NCBI GenBank assembly: GCA_028023455.1
Contig: JAQFVV010012402.1
Location: forward strand, 10,894,292-10,958,291
From: Epiperipatus broadwayi
Taxonomy: Eukaryota; Onychophora; Udeonychophora; Euonychophora; Peripatidae
Reading direction: 5' to 3'
DNA length: 64,000 bases
This document shows positions 34,482 to 47,809 of this stretch, piece after piece; positions within the stretch are counted from its first letter, which is position 1, and each line of letters begins with the position of its first letter. The position numbers were made by a program, and so were the translations under genes. The notes beneath the pieces are model-generated. The model had not been told where the DNA came from. It was given only the letters and a program-made list of their open reading frames with translations, and did not search any database.

Positions 34482-37400
34482 TTGGATGATCTCTAATCTA
34501 AAGAATGTCTAAAAAAAATTATTAATGCCTTCAATTGTTTCTGAATATTTAGCTTTAGTTCCAAAAGAAATAAAGAAAGGAAAGAAACTGCTATAATAAA
34601 AATTGCAATTAAACAATTCAGCAGCTTAAAAATGCCTAAATATCTTTTAAATTATTCACGTTATGAGCCTGCTTAAAATTTAAACTTCCTGAATAAGAAA
34701 TGTCATAAAGTAAATGGGGTCTCATAAAAAGTGTTATCCAGCTAGTATAATTATCTAACAAACAAAATATCTTGCAAGATAATACACTATGAACATGACA
34801 TCATTAGATCTGTTCATTGGACATAAATCAAGACCCTCTTGTATATGGGTATTTGTCTTTAGAATTTAGATAACTATAGTAACTTCAAATTTGATGAAAA
34901 AGTCAACCAATGACTATTTATAAATTGTCCATGTTACTATAAAGTATACAAGACATGAAGTAATGTCTGACATAAATACCAAAACAAAAAAAGAGAACAA
35001 ATTTCTAATAATTACAACTTGTCCACTAATACATTAAATGACATAATCTGCAATAATAAAAAAAAAACAAGAAAGAAAAAGAAATCATATATAAATACAT
35101 AAATGTTAAAAAAAATCTAATAATTAATATTTTTCATTAATAAAAATAAAGTGAAACAATATATATATATAGACAGAGAGGGAGAAACATAATATGAAAA
35201 AACTAAACAATCATCATCAAATTGAATAAAGAAATATATGCCTTAAATTAAAAAAAAAAACAATAGTAAATGAACTATTAAATTAATTATGAGAAAATAT
35301 TAATATCACATAATAATAAGAAATAAATAATTAAACAATCAATTTCTTGAGAGATCAAGTGATATTAATGCACTGGAAATGATAAACCAAACTTCAATGT
35401 AAAAATCTTTAACTTCTTTTTAATAAAACTTTGATTAACAATTCAAGACACAAGTGAATGATTAATCATTCAAAAAGTCATGTGATATTCAAGTCTTAAA
35501 GGAATATGTTGAGTTTCATTACAAGAATCTGTAATTCTGAGATATGTCACTCTATTTTGACATTAAACTGCCCTGATAATCGAGGATTTAGAATTACCGA
35601 GTTCAAAGTTAAATTGCTTTTGAATGAATTTCAAAAAATTTCAACGATAAAATTTTATATGAATGTACAGTAGGATCACAAACTATACTATACTATGTTC
35701 CAAAAATCCCTTTGCATACAAATATACATAGTGTATAATAGCTGACATTTTGTTGATAAATATTGATTACAATAGAAGACATGTTATTTATTGAACAGCA
35801 CGTGTACAGTACTTTTCAACATGCTCCCATATATATAATTTGGTACTCTGTCATTATTAATAGTAACATAAAAATATCAAACAGAGATTAAATATGTTAA
35901 ATGAAATTAATTAAACCGAGTATACTTTTTTTTAAATTTTTTTGTTAATTTATTCATTTCATGTGATGAACCATGCATTTTTAATCTTGTATTTTCTATC
36001 ATTTCTTTCTTTGCACATTATTCTAATTATACTAGGATCAAAACTGTATCCACATTCTTTTTCATGGTTGTAAAATACAGATGTATTAGTTGAATCAGTC
36101 TTGTATATATTATAACATAGACACTTTTATATATAAATTAAGATTATAATATAAACAAACAAAATTTTAAATAATAATAATATAAGTAATAATAATAAAT
36201 TGAGGGGGGAGGGATCACATTTACATATATTTTACTGTGTGTTCACTCATGCATTCACTAAAGCAATAAGAATAAGAAAAACAACTACCATATTTTTACT
36301 TTTAAAATAAAATAAGTAGCAAAATGTCTGACTTTTATCACTATTAAATATGCTTTAAGCAATATTCTATTTTTCAATAACTTTGTTCTCTTATAAAAAT
36401 ATAACAATGGTCTTATTATTAATAAATTAGGATTTCTTTAATTGGTTTGATGTTTTTAAATCTATCAACTTTTAGTATGTTTTAAAATTTTGTAAAACTT
36501 TTGCATCACCATCAGAAAATATTTTATTATGCAATATATTGCACATCAAATTCAGAAAGAATAATAAAGGAAAAATAAAATATATGGGCTTTCAACATAA
36601 ACTGAACAGATTTTATTAATATATACATATAATCATGTACAATGTTATGAAGTGGAAAACAGATATTGGTATATTGTAAAATTTATCACAAAATTTATTT
36701 TTTTAAAAAATGTGATCATATTTAGAGAAGAAAAAATGATTACTCGAATATTAAAGTTTATGAATTTTAATGTTTTTTTGTTTGTTTATTTACATTTTTT
36801 GTTTTTCAGTTTACATTTTTCTTTGGATAGCATATAAATGAAGTCATGTAATTATATATATTGCAGTTTTTAATAATTCCAATAATAAAACAAACTGTTT
36901 AATTGAAATTCTTTTTTAAGTTAGTAGTACAGCATTCACTTGAGTTGTATGTGCAAGCATATATTAATTAAAATAATTTTGAAGGTAATATATTTAAATA
37001 ATAAGTGTAATAATGCTCAAGGCTAAATGGGTTTGTAAGTAATCATTAAAAACCAGTCAACACTTAGACAATCCCAATATCAATAACAATCAACAATTTT
37101 AAACTGTTGTCAAGGCAACCTTCTGTACTCCACTATACATATATGTAATTCTTTACTGTATATATATATAATTCTTGGGATTGCTTTATACAAATATACT
37201 ATTTTGACATGTAAAATTCTAATCTAAATGATACTTTAACTAAATACCATATATTTAGAACAAGTGTCAAAATACTATAGAAGAAGATATTACTCATTAT
37301 CTACAAATATATATATATAAAGAAAAATGACAATAAAAAGCAAGTAATAATTTATATATCTACTAGGATAAAAACTGTATTCTTATCCTTAGAAAAATGT

Positions 37401-40400
37401 TTATGATTTAATATTAACTGATGATCAAAAGAAAAAATATAAAAAAATGATGAAATCTTTCATTAAATACAAAATTTTTTCACTAATTTTTTATTGTCAA
37501 TAATATAATTCAAGACTAAGATGTAAGATAAACAATTGCAAAATTATTTAAACATTATTAAGTTCAGAATTTATTTACATTTATTAAATTTTGATTATAC
37601 TAACAACACAATCCAAAATGGAATGTGATTAAAAGTCACTTATTGCAAATTGTAGAAAAATTTAATATTTTTAAGCTAATATTTCAACTGTGATACCAGA
37701 AAGTATTGCAGTTCTGTATCATGTATTAAAAAAATTAACAAAGAACAGCGTATATTATGGCAAACAATCTAAAAATAAAATATGTGTAAGTAATGATACC
37801 AATTTAAAGTCTAAAAAGCTAGTTAAATTTTTAAAAAAAGATAGATAATTTATTTAATCCAAGGATTGATCAGTTGGAATAGAAAATACTAGCATATTTA
37901 TACTATTACCAAATTGAACTGATTTCATAAAGATGAATGACATACTTTAAAAAAGCATTATAAATATAAGATATCTTCAATGATCTCAAATGCTCTGGTA
38001 ATTTTTCCCACCATTTAACATTGTGATAATCAAAGCAATATAAAGGTATTCATAAACATATAAAATTACATTTACATTATGTATGATTTTATACAAAATT
38101 TAATAGTGATTAAACTAAAATTAATTTTATTTATGTTCTATTTAAATAAAATAAAGCTAGTGCCTTTATGAAAAAAAATTTTTTTTTCAATGATAGTTTT
38201 TTATTTAAAACACTTTACCTAAATATTTTATAAATAAAAGAAAGTTTACAATGCAATTTTTATGAGACATATACGCACATACAATATGAAAATCATGGAA
38301 TTATTAAAACAATTATCCCAATTAACATAAATATTCAGAACTGAATGGGGTGAAAAAAGAATTTAATAAACAATGTTTATGAAACTGGTTTAAACTATGT
38401 ACATTCTTTGCAGAAATATGTTCAGCAAGGTATATAAAAGGTAAATGTCACTTGGGACATGGTGTAGAAATATTTTTTTATAAAAATAAAGATTTCTTTG
38501 GAAACTGTATTTGAAAAACTCAAAGTTCCAATAACTTCATCACAATGGTTCATATGGTGATAACACCACCATTATAAGAATGTATCAAATAAACACAAAG
38601 GTAATCTATACATTTAGTACTTATGATACTTCCACACCAGTAAGAAAGGCTTCATCTACATATTTAAATCATTTTTTACTATAAAAGTCAATGCATCAAT
38701 ATTCATATGAATAATCCAGTATGGGATCTTTAGTCTTTATTACTAAAAGTTAAATGCCCATTTACTGATCAATATTAACTAGTTGAGTTAGCGTTACCAT
38801 GATTACCTGGAAAAATACAACTAAGCCTGCTTGCAATATGAAAAAATTTAAAAATTCATCAAACCTAATTGAACAGATATTCATAGCCAACTTTTTTTGT
38901 CACCAGAATATACATATTATAACATGATAAAAAAATGATGATACTGGGAAATGATCAATATATTCTGAATAAAACATAGCCCAGTCACAGGTCACCATTT
39001 TGTAATGGAATATTGATTATAATATGGGATGAGAATATAAAAATAACTTTAGTATGTTTCAGAATTGAGACATCATTCATAAGAATATAAATCTAGCCTA
39101 AATGCAGAGTGCCATTTTATAACAGCCCCAAAATTGATGTAGCATTTTGTAACAATCACCATCTGTATATAACCATCATCAGCCAACATTGAGCAGGTAT
39201 TTTGTAACAATAATAATGGATCTTCTAACCCATTATCTTTCTATCTTGGTTTGGTCAGCATTTGTCATAAAACAAAAAAAAAATGCTCTATCAATTTTTA
39301 TTCAATCGCTTATTACTGACACAATATAAAAATAAAAGATAATGAAGAAATGCATTTATAGTTTACATATTATTTATAAAAGAACAAAGTATGTATTAAT
39401 AAATAGTAACTCTGTTATGACCTATATAAAATCATCTAGCTCAATCATTGATCACACTAGGCAATAACAATATTTCCAATACATAATTATTTAGATTGCC
39501 CACTACACTATAATAAAATACTAATGACAATCTATATTAAAACCTAATTTATTCAGATAGCATTTAAAACAAAAAAAAAGCAAACAAGATCATCACCTCA
39601 AATATCACCAAATCTATTCACCATCCCAAAATAAACTTCAATAAGCAGTGAAATCATATGTCATTGTTCTAAACAGTGACATATGCCTAAGACATCTATT
39701 TGATTTATAATTGTACAAAACCCAAATTTAAATCAATAAATAACTAAGTTCTGATATACTTTATTAATCAAATACTAATCTATTACTGTGCATAGTAAGA
39801 TAAATTTACATTAACATTTAATGATATCTCTATTTAAATAAACTAGTTTCTAAATAATTATAATAGCATTTTGACAACATTTTATAAATCTACAATATTT
39901 ATAATGTTTAAATAAAATAAACCCTTACTCAGTTTTATATCTAATTTAATAAAATGTTAAACATAATATTAATATTTTATCCATACTTTATATTATATTG
40001 ATATGCAACGATTGCTTAAGTTATGTATTAAAGTGAATCACTCCACAAGAACTCCTTATCAATAAATCTATTAGATAATCTCAAATTTTACAAAACCCAA
40101 TCACATCATTATATCAAATATACTGTAAGTTTCTATTGGATATTTATCAAATTACAATCACAGTTACTATTCATCTACTTAAATCTCCAGTCAATCGATT
40201 ATAAAAATGGATTTTATAACAATTAAACTATAGAAAACGATTATTGGCAGTTGTTTACACCAAAGATAGATATTAAGATATACTAGTTAATAAATTTTAT
40301 GATGCCCAGTTAAAGAAGTTTAAAGGTAATTAAGACAAATCATTCTGACTAATGACAGAACAAAATCTATAAAGATTTTTGTAACAGTACAAGATAAGCA

Positions 40401-41299
40401 CTTAAATATTTAACCATGAACTAATGAAATTATTTCTACTAGTAATATTGACTTAGATAAGTAAACAAATATTGCAATGTAATTACAAATATAAAATTTA
40501 CATCTAATTGGACTTATTAATAACAATCATATATAAAAAATGATATGTGTGTATAAACACATCTCACTTGCCGATATTGATTTGATCTCAGATCAGGATT
40601 TAAGTATCAAAAATTACCTTGCCCACTCAAAAGAAAAATAATTAGACAGATTCACCAAATTTTTAATCAAGTCTAAATTTATTGGGTTATAATTTAAAAT
40701 TAATAATAATAGCAGTAAAAAAATAAAAAAGAACAAAACAAATGATATATACAATAGACTATAATCGTAACCAGTTAAGAAAAACTACAAATGTGATTTA
40801 TCTTGGATATATAATCAAATTAACTTGAAAATCTATCATTCTATAGAAATCAATAACAAACAATAAATATATGTATAAAACTCCAAAATGTGCTGTATGA
40901 CAATAATACTATATATAAACTGAAGGAGAGGTTCCAAATATCCAGACTTAAAATAGGATATACAATGAAAAAAAAAAAATCAAATAAAAATAGATTTAAA
41001 CCAACATAAGAATCTAATGTATTTAAACCCTTCTCTATATAAATATACCTGAGTTAAATATTGAATATAAAAACTTTAAACACTTGAAAACATTGAATTG
41101 TAAATTAACCTATGTCATCAGGTAAGAGTTCAAATAATAATAACAAAAATGAATCTCTCTGACCTTTTATTGTGTGAATCATGTAATAAGCCTTATATAC
41201 TATTTATCCCAATATTTTAAAATAAAATATGAACAAAATGTACACACATTTTTTTCTTTAAACAATAAATATATACACAGATATACCACAAGTGAAAAG
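34482..41299. other. Long AT-rich non-genic stretch
   Basis: Nearly 7 kb with no supportable gene. Only short microsatellites are present, for example (TA)n with (GA)n near 35160-35180 and (TA)n near 37158 and 37305. Near 39118-39210 the sequence ATTTTGTAACA recurs two or three times at short intervals. Small open frames (36652-36837) carry no motif. Confidence 0.5.
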
Positions 41300-41520
41300 T
41301 CTTATTCCTCCTTTATACCCACTGGTCGATCATGGCCTTGTTTTCCTGTTTCTGATTCCAATGCATACGAACAATTTTTCTCAAGTAGAGAAGACAAAGC
41401 ATGAATATTAAAAATCAAGGATTTGAATCCAATTACTTTGTTTTCTAAACCTGGTATTTTTTTTTTCAAGTATATAAATTTATCCAATTTTATAAAATAA
41501 TAGATACTTGGGCAAAGCAA
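41300..41520 (-). other. Possible coding exon, unassigned
   Basis: A 72-codon minus-strand frame ending at a TAA (41302-41304) has less biased composition than its surroundings, including KIPGLENKVIGFKSLIFN and YALESETGKQGHDRPVGIK. I recognise no domain. There is no convincing splice acceptor (the candidate site is preceded by an A-run on this strand), and the plus strand is also partly open over the same bases (41174-41404). It could be an exon relic or chance. Confidence 0.2.
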
Positions 41521-42295
41521 AACTGCATATCACTGGCTTTATTTTTTATTTTCATTGGTAATACTATATAAAGAGAATTCTTTCATTGACAAAATTCAGT
41601 TATATTCAGATGATTAATAAATGCTAGCATTTTTTTTTCAAATTAAGAAATTGAAATTTGGATTGCTTAATATCACATAGAAGTTGAGTTAATCGATGTT
41701 GTAAAATTCATTGATCCAAAATATGATATCCATATATACATCATGGAGTTTGTATTAATCACAAATAAATAGATAAAATCCTAGATTTTGGCAATGGAAT
41801 ATTTTTATAGTTTATTTGCAATATAATGTATTTTGATGGGTTTTTTTTTTACATTTTTGCTGTTTCCCTTGGAATTTCATTAACAAATTGCTCCAATTAA
41901 ACAGAAAGACAGATAAATTTTTATCCTTTCATGGTCTTAGAAATTAACAATTTTTAAAAATAAAATCAATCCATTTTAAGCAACAATAAAATTTATAAGA
42001 CTAGAGTTATAGCATTTCAGTTCTATTTATGACATTTTTTCTGACATCAAGATTGTTATGGCAATTGTTCAATATAACACAATGATCACTCATTTCTATA
42101 AAAAAAAATTATTTAATAATATTTGCCTCCAATGCAATGAAGACTTTAAATATTGGATACAGTAAAAATAAAAAACAAACAAACAACAAAACAATGTAAC
42201 TTCTTATATATTATAATATGATAACAAATTTTGTATGATCCAGAAATTATACTATAGGTGATTATATATATTCGAGTGCGTGCGTGATGCTATAA
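41521..42295. other. AT-rich non-genic DNA
   Basis: No recognisable signal before the ATT array. Confidence 0.55.
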
Positions 42296-42495
<200 letters not shown>

Positions 42496-42796
42496 GTTTT
42501 AATAAAGGCTTTATTGATCTCAATGGTTTACATAAGTTTACATCTAGAAAATTTGAAATTTAACATACAATGAATAATATTAGGGTAAACACATATAAAT
42601 GAATTTAGTGGTTACACTTTGTGGTTAATGGACTATAACAATATAAAAATTAAAAAAGCAAAAATAATCAGAGTTCTAAAGTTTTGGGAGCTTATTTAGT
42701 TTTGTCCGCATGTCACTTTAAATGTTAGTTGTATGATAGTTTTCTTTGCAGCATTCACAGCATTGATGGTTGTTTTAACAATGACCATGTTGCTCC

Positions 42797-44989
42797 TTAT
42801 AAGTGGGGGTTGGTTATTATTTTATCTCTATTTCGAATGTGTAGCAGTTTGTTGCGAAATGTAGCTGGGTGTTGTCTGGTGTTATTGCCAATTAAGAAAG
42901 TACATTGGGTGCACCAATACACATATAGAACAAATGTGGCTGCCCTAATGCTAGGTATTGATCTTCCCTGAAAAGCAGTTATTATGTGATTAATGATTGT
43001 ACCCGGTTTTCTGTAGGTGTTACACATCATCTGTCGTGTTTGGTTAAGTGCTACACATTGATAAATAAAGTGGTCCAGTGTCTCTTCTGCTCGATGGCAG
43101 AGTCCACAGAAGGGGTCAATAGATATATACATTCTTTTATGATAAAGAAAGTGGGTAGTTGGCAAGGCAATGAGATTTATTTTCATGATAAAATGAAAGT
43201 ATTTGGGCTCTAGAGCCCATTTTTTATATTCCTTGAGTAGTCTCTTGTTGTTAATTCCTAGCATAGGTTGTATAACATTAGTATCTGCTTCTCTGTTTAT
43301 TAAACCATAAATATCCCAGTATGAATACTTATGCAAATACTGTTCTGGAATCTTGTCTGTGGTTTTGCATTGGTATATAAGGTTGGTGAAAAAGGAACCT
43401 TTTGGAGGTGGTCTATCTGTTGGAGTAACTTCTAGCAAGTGATTAATTTTGGGGTATTTGGCAAGTATTGTGATTATTGAGTTCCTTAACTTCTGTATAT
43501 GAAAAACATTGATGTTGTGCAAGCCAAGTCCATTTTTTATTAGAGGTTGGCTAAGTTTTTTTGTGGAAATTGCTACTGTTTTTCTGGCCCAAAGTAGTTT
43601 ATTATATATGGTTTTAATTTTTGAAATGAACCCCTTTGAGAATGAAATAACCAGTACATAGTAAGTTATTTTGTTTGTGATAAGCTGGTTAATTAACTGT
43701 ACTTTGGAATATAGTGAAAGATATGCCTTGGACAAGGAGTTTATAATTTTTGTGGCTTCTTCTTTAAGTTTATTTTGGATATGGCATCTCATTCCTGTAA
43801 TTCCCATATGAAATGGGAACCCAAGAAAAGAGTTTGGTTTTGATTTGTAAATTGATGTACATGGTTTACCAGTGTATAGAGACCAGGCTGTGGTTTTTGC
43901 TGGATTAAATGTTAATTCATATTTTTGTGAATATTCTTGTAATATCTTTTGGAGTTGCGGTATTTGTTTTTTTGATGTTAGGAATATGGTAACATCATTC
44001 ATATAGGCAATGCATGTAGTGCGCTGTGTTGTGTCTGGTATCTCGATCCCAGTAAATGCATTTTGTATGCTTTTAATAAGGGGATTGATGTAAAATATAA
44101 ACAATAGTGAACTAAGAGGGGATCCTTGGGATATAGATTTGGTGGGTGTGAAAGATGGTGAGTTTCTTCCATTTAAAGTTATATGGATCTCTCTGTTCAG
44201 AAGCAGGTTAGCAATTATATATAGATGTGTTCTAGGAATTTCTGTGTCTTTTAGCATTTTCAGAAGTGTGTATATATTGACTGAGTCAAATGCAGCTTCT
44301 ATGTCAAGCTGCACAACAACGGGTCCGTATTTTTTCCACTGTTTTACTGTTGCTAGAATTGCTTTGAAGAATAAAGCTGCTTCTGTTGTTGAAGAGTTTT
44401 TCTTTGCATATTGTGCTTCGGAGATAAGTGGCATTATATACGGTTCAATTTCATCTTTAATAATTTTCTCCATAATTTTGATCAGCAAGGGTCCCATAAA
44501 TATTGGTCTGAGGTCTGTAATAGGTGGAATAATTGCTTTCTTTTTATTATAGGGTACTATGGCTATTGGATAGACACCCTCCATGGGTTGAATTTGTTGT
44601 GCTAGATGGTTTGCTAACTGACACAAATATTCTGTTGTGAATTTACTTAGATGCTTTAATACAAACAATGGAACTCCAGGACTACCTGGATGGCAAGCGT
44701 TTCGAATAGTATTTAGTTTTGTTGTGAATAGATCTTTTGTGAATGGGGTTTTTGTCTCTGGTGGGCCAAACAGATTATGTGGTATTTTATATGGTTGTCT
44801 TTCTGGTAATTTCTTTTTAAAATATTCAAAAATTGGCATAATCATATTGTGTCCTGCATATGTTCCACTATTTATATATAGTGCCATTGGCACTTTTACA
44901 TCTGGTTGGTTCCCCAGCGCCCATCTTATATAATCTCTTGTCCAAGTGGGTGGCCTGGTTAGGCATACTTTGCTTTTCTTTATTTTCAT
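42797..44989 (-). pseudogene. LINE B ORF2, reverse transcriptase and C-terminal zinc motif
   Basis: A 730-codon segment in frame with the two segments upstream; the true ORF2 runs from 45988 to 42797. Landmarks are ITDLRPIFMGPLLIKIMEKI, VVQLDIEAAFDSVNIYTLL with the first catalytic Asp, SISQGSPLSSLLFIFYINP, then the catalytic box as YMNDV at 43994-44005, where the first Asp of the usual A-D-D is Asn. The C-terminal CGLCHRAEETLDHFIYQC (C-x2-C-x8-H-x4-C) is the L1-like zinc motif. Loss of that Asp predicts no polymerase activity even if the stops were absent. Length (about 1064 codons including stops) is normal for the group. Confidence 0.88.
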
Positions 44990-45001
44990 ATAGCTTTTGA
45001 G

Positions 45002-45499
45002 TTATTCACATGCGTTATTGTATGCATGTGTAAGCTTGAATATATACTGCTGGGTGCAGTGTGATGGGTTAATCGTGATTATTCTCTGGTGTAATTGATC
45101 TGCCAGAGACAAAAGTCTTGATAGTGGAGGTTGTTTTTTTGTTATATGGTTGATGTTAAAGGACAACATTCCCATAAATGCTAGATATTTCTGGACCGGG
45201 TTCAAAGTCATATCTTTGATTTTGTTTAGCATTATGTAGGTCTCAGAGAACAGAAATTCAGGGGTTGTTTCTGGAAGTAAAACTCTTATTGTTCTTGTAA
45301 GTGGAAAGGGTGATATTTGAATTTGGGCACAGTCAATTGTGACTATTTGAGCTGAGTGATCGGAAAAAGTTGAGGGAGTTAGTTTTATTTCAATAAGGTG
45401 GTGAAGCATTGGAGAATAAAAGCACAGATCAATAAGTAAAGAGAAGCTATTATTTTGGAAAGAGATGGCATCATCTGGCAAAAAACCTTGGCCACTCAT
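45002..45499 (-). pseudogene. LINE B ORF2, endonuclease C-terminal half and linker
   Basis: In the same frame as 45530-45988 and 42797-44989, bounded by in-frame TAA codons at 45530-45532 and 45002-45004. It contains SLLIDLCFYSP and the APE signature FSDHSAQIV, which supplies the catalytic Asp-His of the endonuclease, then the hydrophilic linker that precedes the RT. The ATG that opens this segment (MSGQGFLP) is internal and not a natural start. Confidence 0.8.
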
Positions 45500-45529
45500 T
45501 AGTGGTATGTTTATTCTGTGAAGCCAATG

Positions 45530-45988
45530 TTAGGTAAATTCCTGATATTTTAAATTAAAATCTCCAATTAAGATGGTTGGGTTTGAAGTTGTAGCTAACC
45601 TTGAATTAATGTTTGCAATTATGGTATCTATTTTTTTATCCTGTAAAGGCATATATACAAAAACCAGATTTATTGTTATGCTTTTTTGGTTGAAGGTTGC
45701 AATTAATAAGTTCATGTCAATGTGAATTATTTTGAACGTTGTGAATGGGCAATTTCTAGCAATTATGAGTCCAGTTCCAGCTGAGGGAGAGGAAGAGTCT
45801 CTGGAGCATGCACAGAAACCTTCCATATTTAAATGTTTGGCTGGGTCAGTTTGTGATGCAGCATAAATTTTTGTCTCAAGTATACCAAGCAAGTGTGGTT
45901 GTATATCCTTGATCCAATGTTTTAACTTATTAATTTTTGAGGTTGAGTTCAAACCCCTGACATTGATTGCCGCAATTTTTATTTTCAT
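45530..45988 (-). pseudogene. LINE B ORF2, endonuclease N-terminal half
   Basis: The probable ORF2 start is ATG at 45988, followed by KIKIAAINVRGLNSTSKI. APE landmarks are AAINVRGLN, LLGILETKI with the metal-binding Glu, and TILIGDFNLKYQEF with the GDFN motif near residues 142-145. A TAA follows directly after EFT, but the next codons (HWLHRINIPL) continue the fold, so this is a nonsense mutation, not the end of a small protein. The region between ORF1's tail and this ATG (45989-46282) is not open in one frame. Confidence 0.82.
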
Positions 45989-46282
45989 TATATGTTTTTT
46001 GGTTGAGATTTAAATATTAGGGTTGATCTGGTGTTTCTTCCCATTCATTCTCATATTCCATTTCTGATCTTCATCTGTTTCCACTGTAGTTGTATTGTTG
46101 TGATCATTAAAGGCTAAGGTTGGATTCTGTTTTGATTTTTTTGATCCCTCTATTTTTCTTTGGTGGGCGGCCTGGTCTTCTTCTTTGTTCTGTGTCAGCT
46201 TTGGTGATTTGAGGCATATTTGGGGTGATAGCTTCCATAATTTCCATTGTTGTATTATTTTTAATATTGGGTGTTTGGTGTG

Positions 46283-46582
46283 TTATATATATATATTTTG
46301 ATCACTATTACTGTGTGAGTTTATTTGTTCTTTTATTATCTCTTTTTCATCAGTATCTTTGGTAGGCTGACTTAGATTGTGCGCTATTTTTTCCATTGGA
46401 GTCTCTTGAGATTGTTGACTTTCTGTTTTTTTATCAGTGGGGATTTGAATTCTATTGGTTGATTTTGTTGATAAATCCAGAATTTCAGGTGCTGGCAATG
46501 TGTGTGCAGTTTTTTTATTATTCAATTGCTGTTGATCTGTGGTTTTATTATTAATTTTTTCTTGTTTATTAGTTGTTTTCAT
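46283..46582 (-). pseudogene. LINE B ORF1, frameshifted low-complexity tail
   Basis: A 99-codon frame rich in Gln, Asn, Thr and Lys (KTTNKQEKINNKTTDQQQ), overlapping the end of the preceding ORF1 frame through a TAATG stop-start. It is most simply the disordered C-terminus of ORF1 displaced by a frameshift. A stop-restart junction of the UAAUG type is known between ORFs of some LINEs, but here the following frame is not the endonuclease, so I prefer the frameshift. Confidence 0.5.
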
Positions 46583-47010
46583 TATCTGTTTTGTACTGTT
46601 TGATTCCAGTTGTGAGCTTCTGTTGGTTGATCTTCAGAGCTCGGTTGGTTTTTCTGGTTGATTTTGGTGTTGCAATCGATTGCTAAGTGTCCGATTTCAC
46701 CGCACGCAAAACATCTTGGCCTTAATCCTTTTATGTGAATAGTCAGTATTGCATTCTGGTCAATTATTTGTGTTGGAATATCCTCCGGATTTACATTGTC
46801 ATTCAGCTTTATTTTGAAATGAAAGTTGTTGCTGAAAACCGATATGGAGGTGTCGGATAAGTAGATTTGTTTTATATAAATAGCTTTGCCAAATGACTGT
46901 ATTAATTTTTGAAAATCCTGAATGGTATATCCGAAGTAAGTGTTTTTAATTATTCCATTACAATAGTTTTGCAAGCTTTGATCGACTATTATTAGCATGT
47001 ACCTTCCCAA
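46582..47010 (-). pseudogene. LINE B ORF1, zinc-knuckle segment
   Basis: This lies in frame with 47071-47538 past a single TAA at 47071-47073; the intervening codons read VAIQFFDEHQCARFQTKVK and then MLIIVDQSL. It ends with a single CCHC knuckle, RCFACGEIGHLAIDC, at about residues 115-129 of this segment, then a Pro/Glu-rich tail. It is the RNA-binding portion of a gag-like ORF1. LINE A's ORF1 has a second, irregular knuckle that is absent here. Confidence 0.8.
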
Positions 47011-47070
47011 AGTTTTTACTTTAGTTTGAAATCTTGCACACTGATGTTCATCGAAAAACTGAATTGCAAC

Positions 47071-47538
47071 TTATCGTGAGTTTGGATGCTTTCCAATACT
47101 AGAGACTGTATCCCACAATGCTGTTGCTGTCAGATCCTCGTAAAGAAGCTCTCTGGGGAATTTATAGAGTGTTAAATTCCTATCAGTGACAGCTAACACT
47201 AATGATCTCGGTGAAAAAAATTTTTGGAAAGTTGCAAATATTTTTTTTGGGATGGTGCTGTTGAAATTAACGTTTATTTCTTGCAGATCATCTTGATTCC
47301 ATATCATTGGGGAGGGCTCTTCATTATTGTTTTTTATGAGGTTTAAATTATTTATGTCGGCTTGATTTACCTTCCTAAATCTTGCTGTCTGTGTTAATGC
47401 TGGACTTTTTTCGATGCTGTGAAGCTGCTGGTTTATTTTTGTTACATTTGCGTATGTTTTTGCGATAGTTGCAGTTTTCATTTTATCACCGTTTGTTTGA
47501 GCGCAATTTACGTCGTTTGCTTCTTGACATGACGCCAT
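47071..47538 (-). pseudogene. LINE B ORF1, N-terminal segment
   Basis: It starts at the first ATG after the 210-bp leader (MASCQEANDVNCAQTNGDK). The first 70 residues are polar, and then a structured region (KKIFATFQKFFSPRSLVLAV) resembles the domain upstream of the knuckle in Tx1-type ORF1 proteins. It ends at TAA (47071-47073), a nonsense change because the frame continues unbroken in 46582-47010. Confidence 0.7.
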
Positions 47539-47747
47539 GCTTGTTTATGATGTTAGAATTTATTTTTTGTTATGAACGACCGTATTACTTACTTTTTTCT
47601 AGAAAACAACTGTTCAGTAATCAGCCATCACTGTCTTTATCTATCACAGATATATATCACAGTTTTTAAGTGTGAAAACGATTAGAATATGGGGAAAAAA
47701 AGATTATTAATAAGACCTTTGTTCTTGATGACTTAGGCATACATGCG

Positions 47748-47748
<1 letters not shown>

Positions 47749-47808
<60 letters not shown>

Positions 47809-47809
47809 T
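47749..47809 (+). repeat. (ATT)n microsatellite, ~60 bp, at the 5' end of LINE B
   Basis: A pure ATT array beginning at once after the GCGC that marks the LINE B 5' end. It pairs with the 200-bp array at 42296-42495. Confidence 0.95.

Larger units (their letters stand above)
42496..47748 (-). mobile_element. LINE B: full-length Tx1/L1-like retrotransposon between (ATT)n arrays
   Basis: A 5253-bp minus-strand element with leader (47539-47748), ORF1 with CCHC knuckle, ORF2 with APE endonuclease, RT and C-terminal zinc motif, then a 300-bp 3' UTR with an AATAAA-like AATAAAG near the end. It has no poly-A; instead it ends directly in (AAT)n on its own strand. Because both edges are ATT array, no separate target duplication can be read. 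ORF1 has one in-frame TAA and a frameshift, and ORF2 has two in-frame TAA codons, so it is dead but only lightly decayed. It is a different family from LINE A. Confidence 0.88.

Noticed and set aside
46575-46590. TAATG stop-restart junction in LINE B as programmed translation coupling
   Set aside because: The following frame is a low-complexity ORF1 tail, not the endonuclease; a frameshift is simpler.
45002-47073. Possible reassigned TAA codon: the breaks in LINE B's ORFs are all TAA
   Set aside because: LINE A is broken by a TAG as well as a TAA, and its ORF1 ends with TGA. C-to-T change of CAA codons in AT-rich DNA explains TAA excess. No intact host gene is available for a test.
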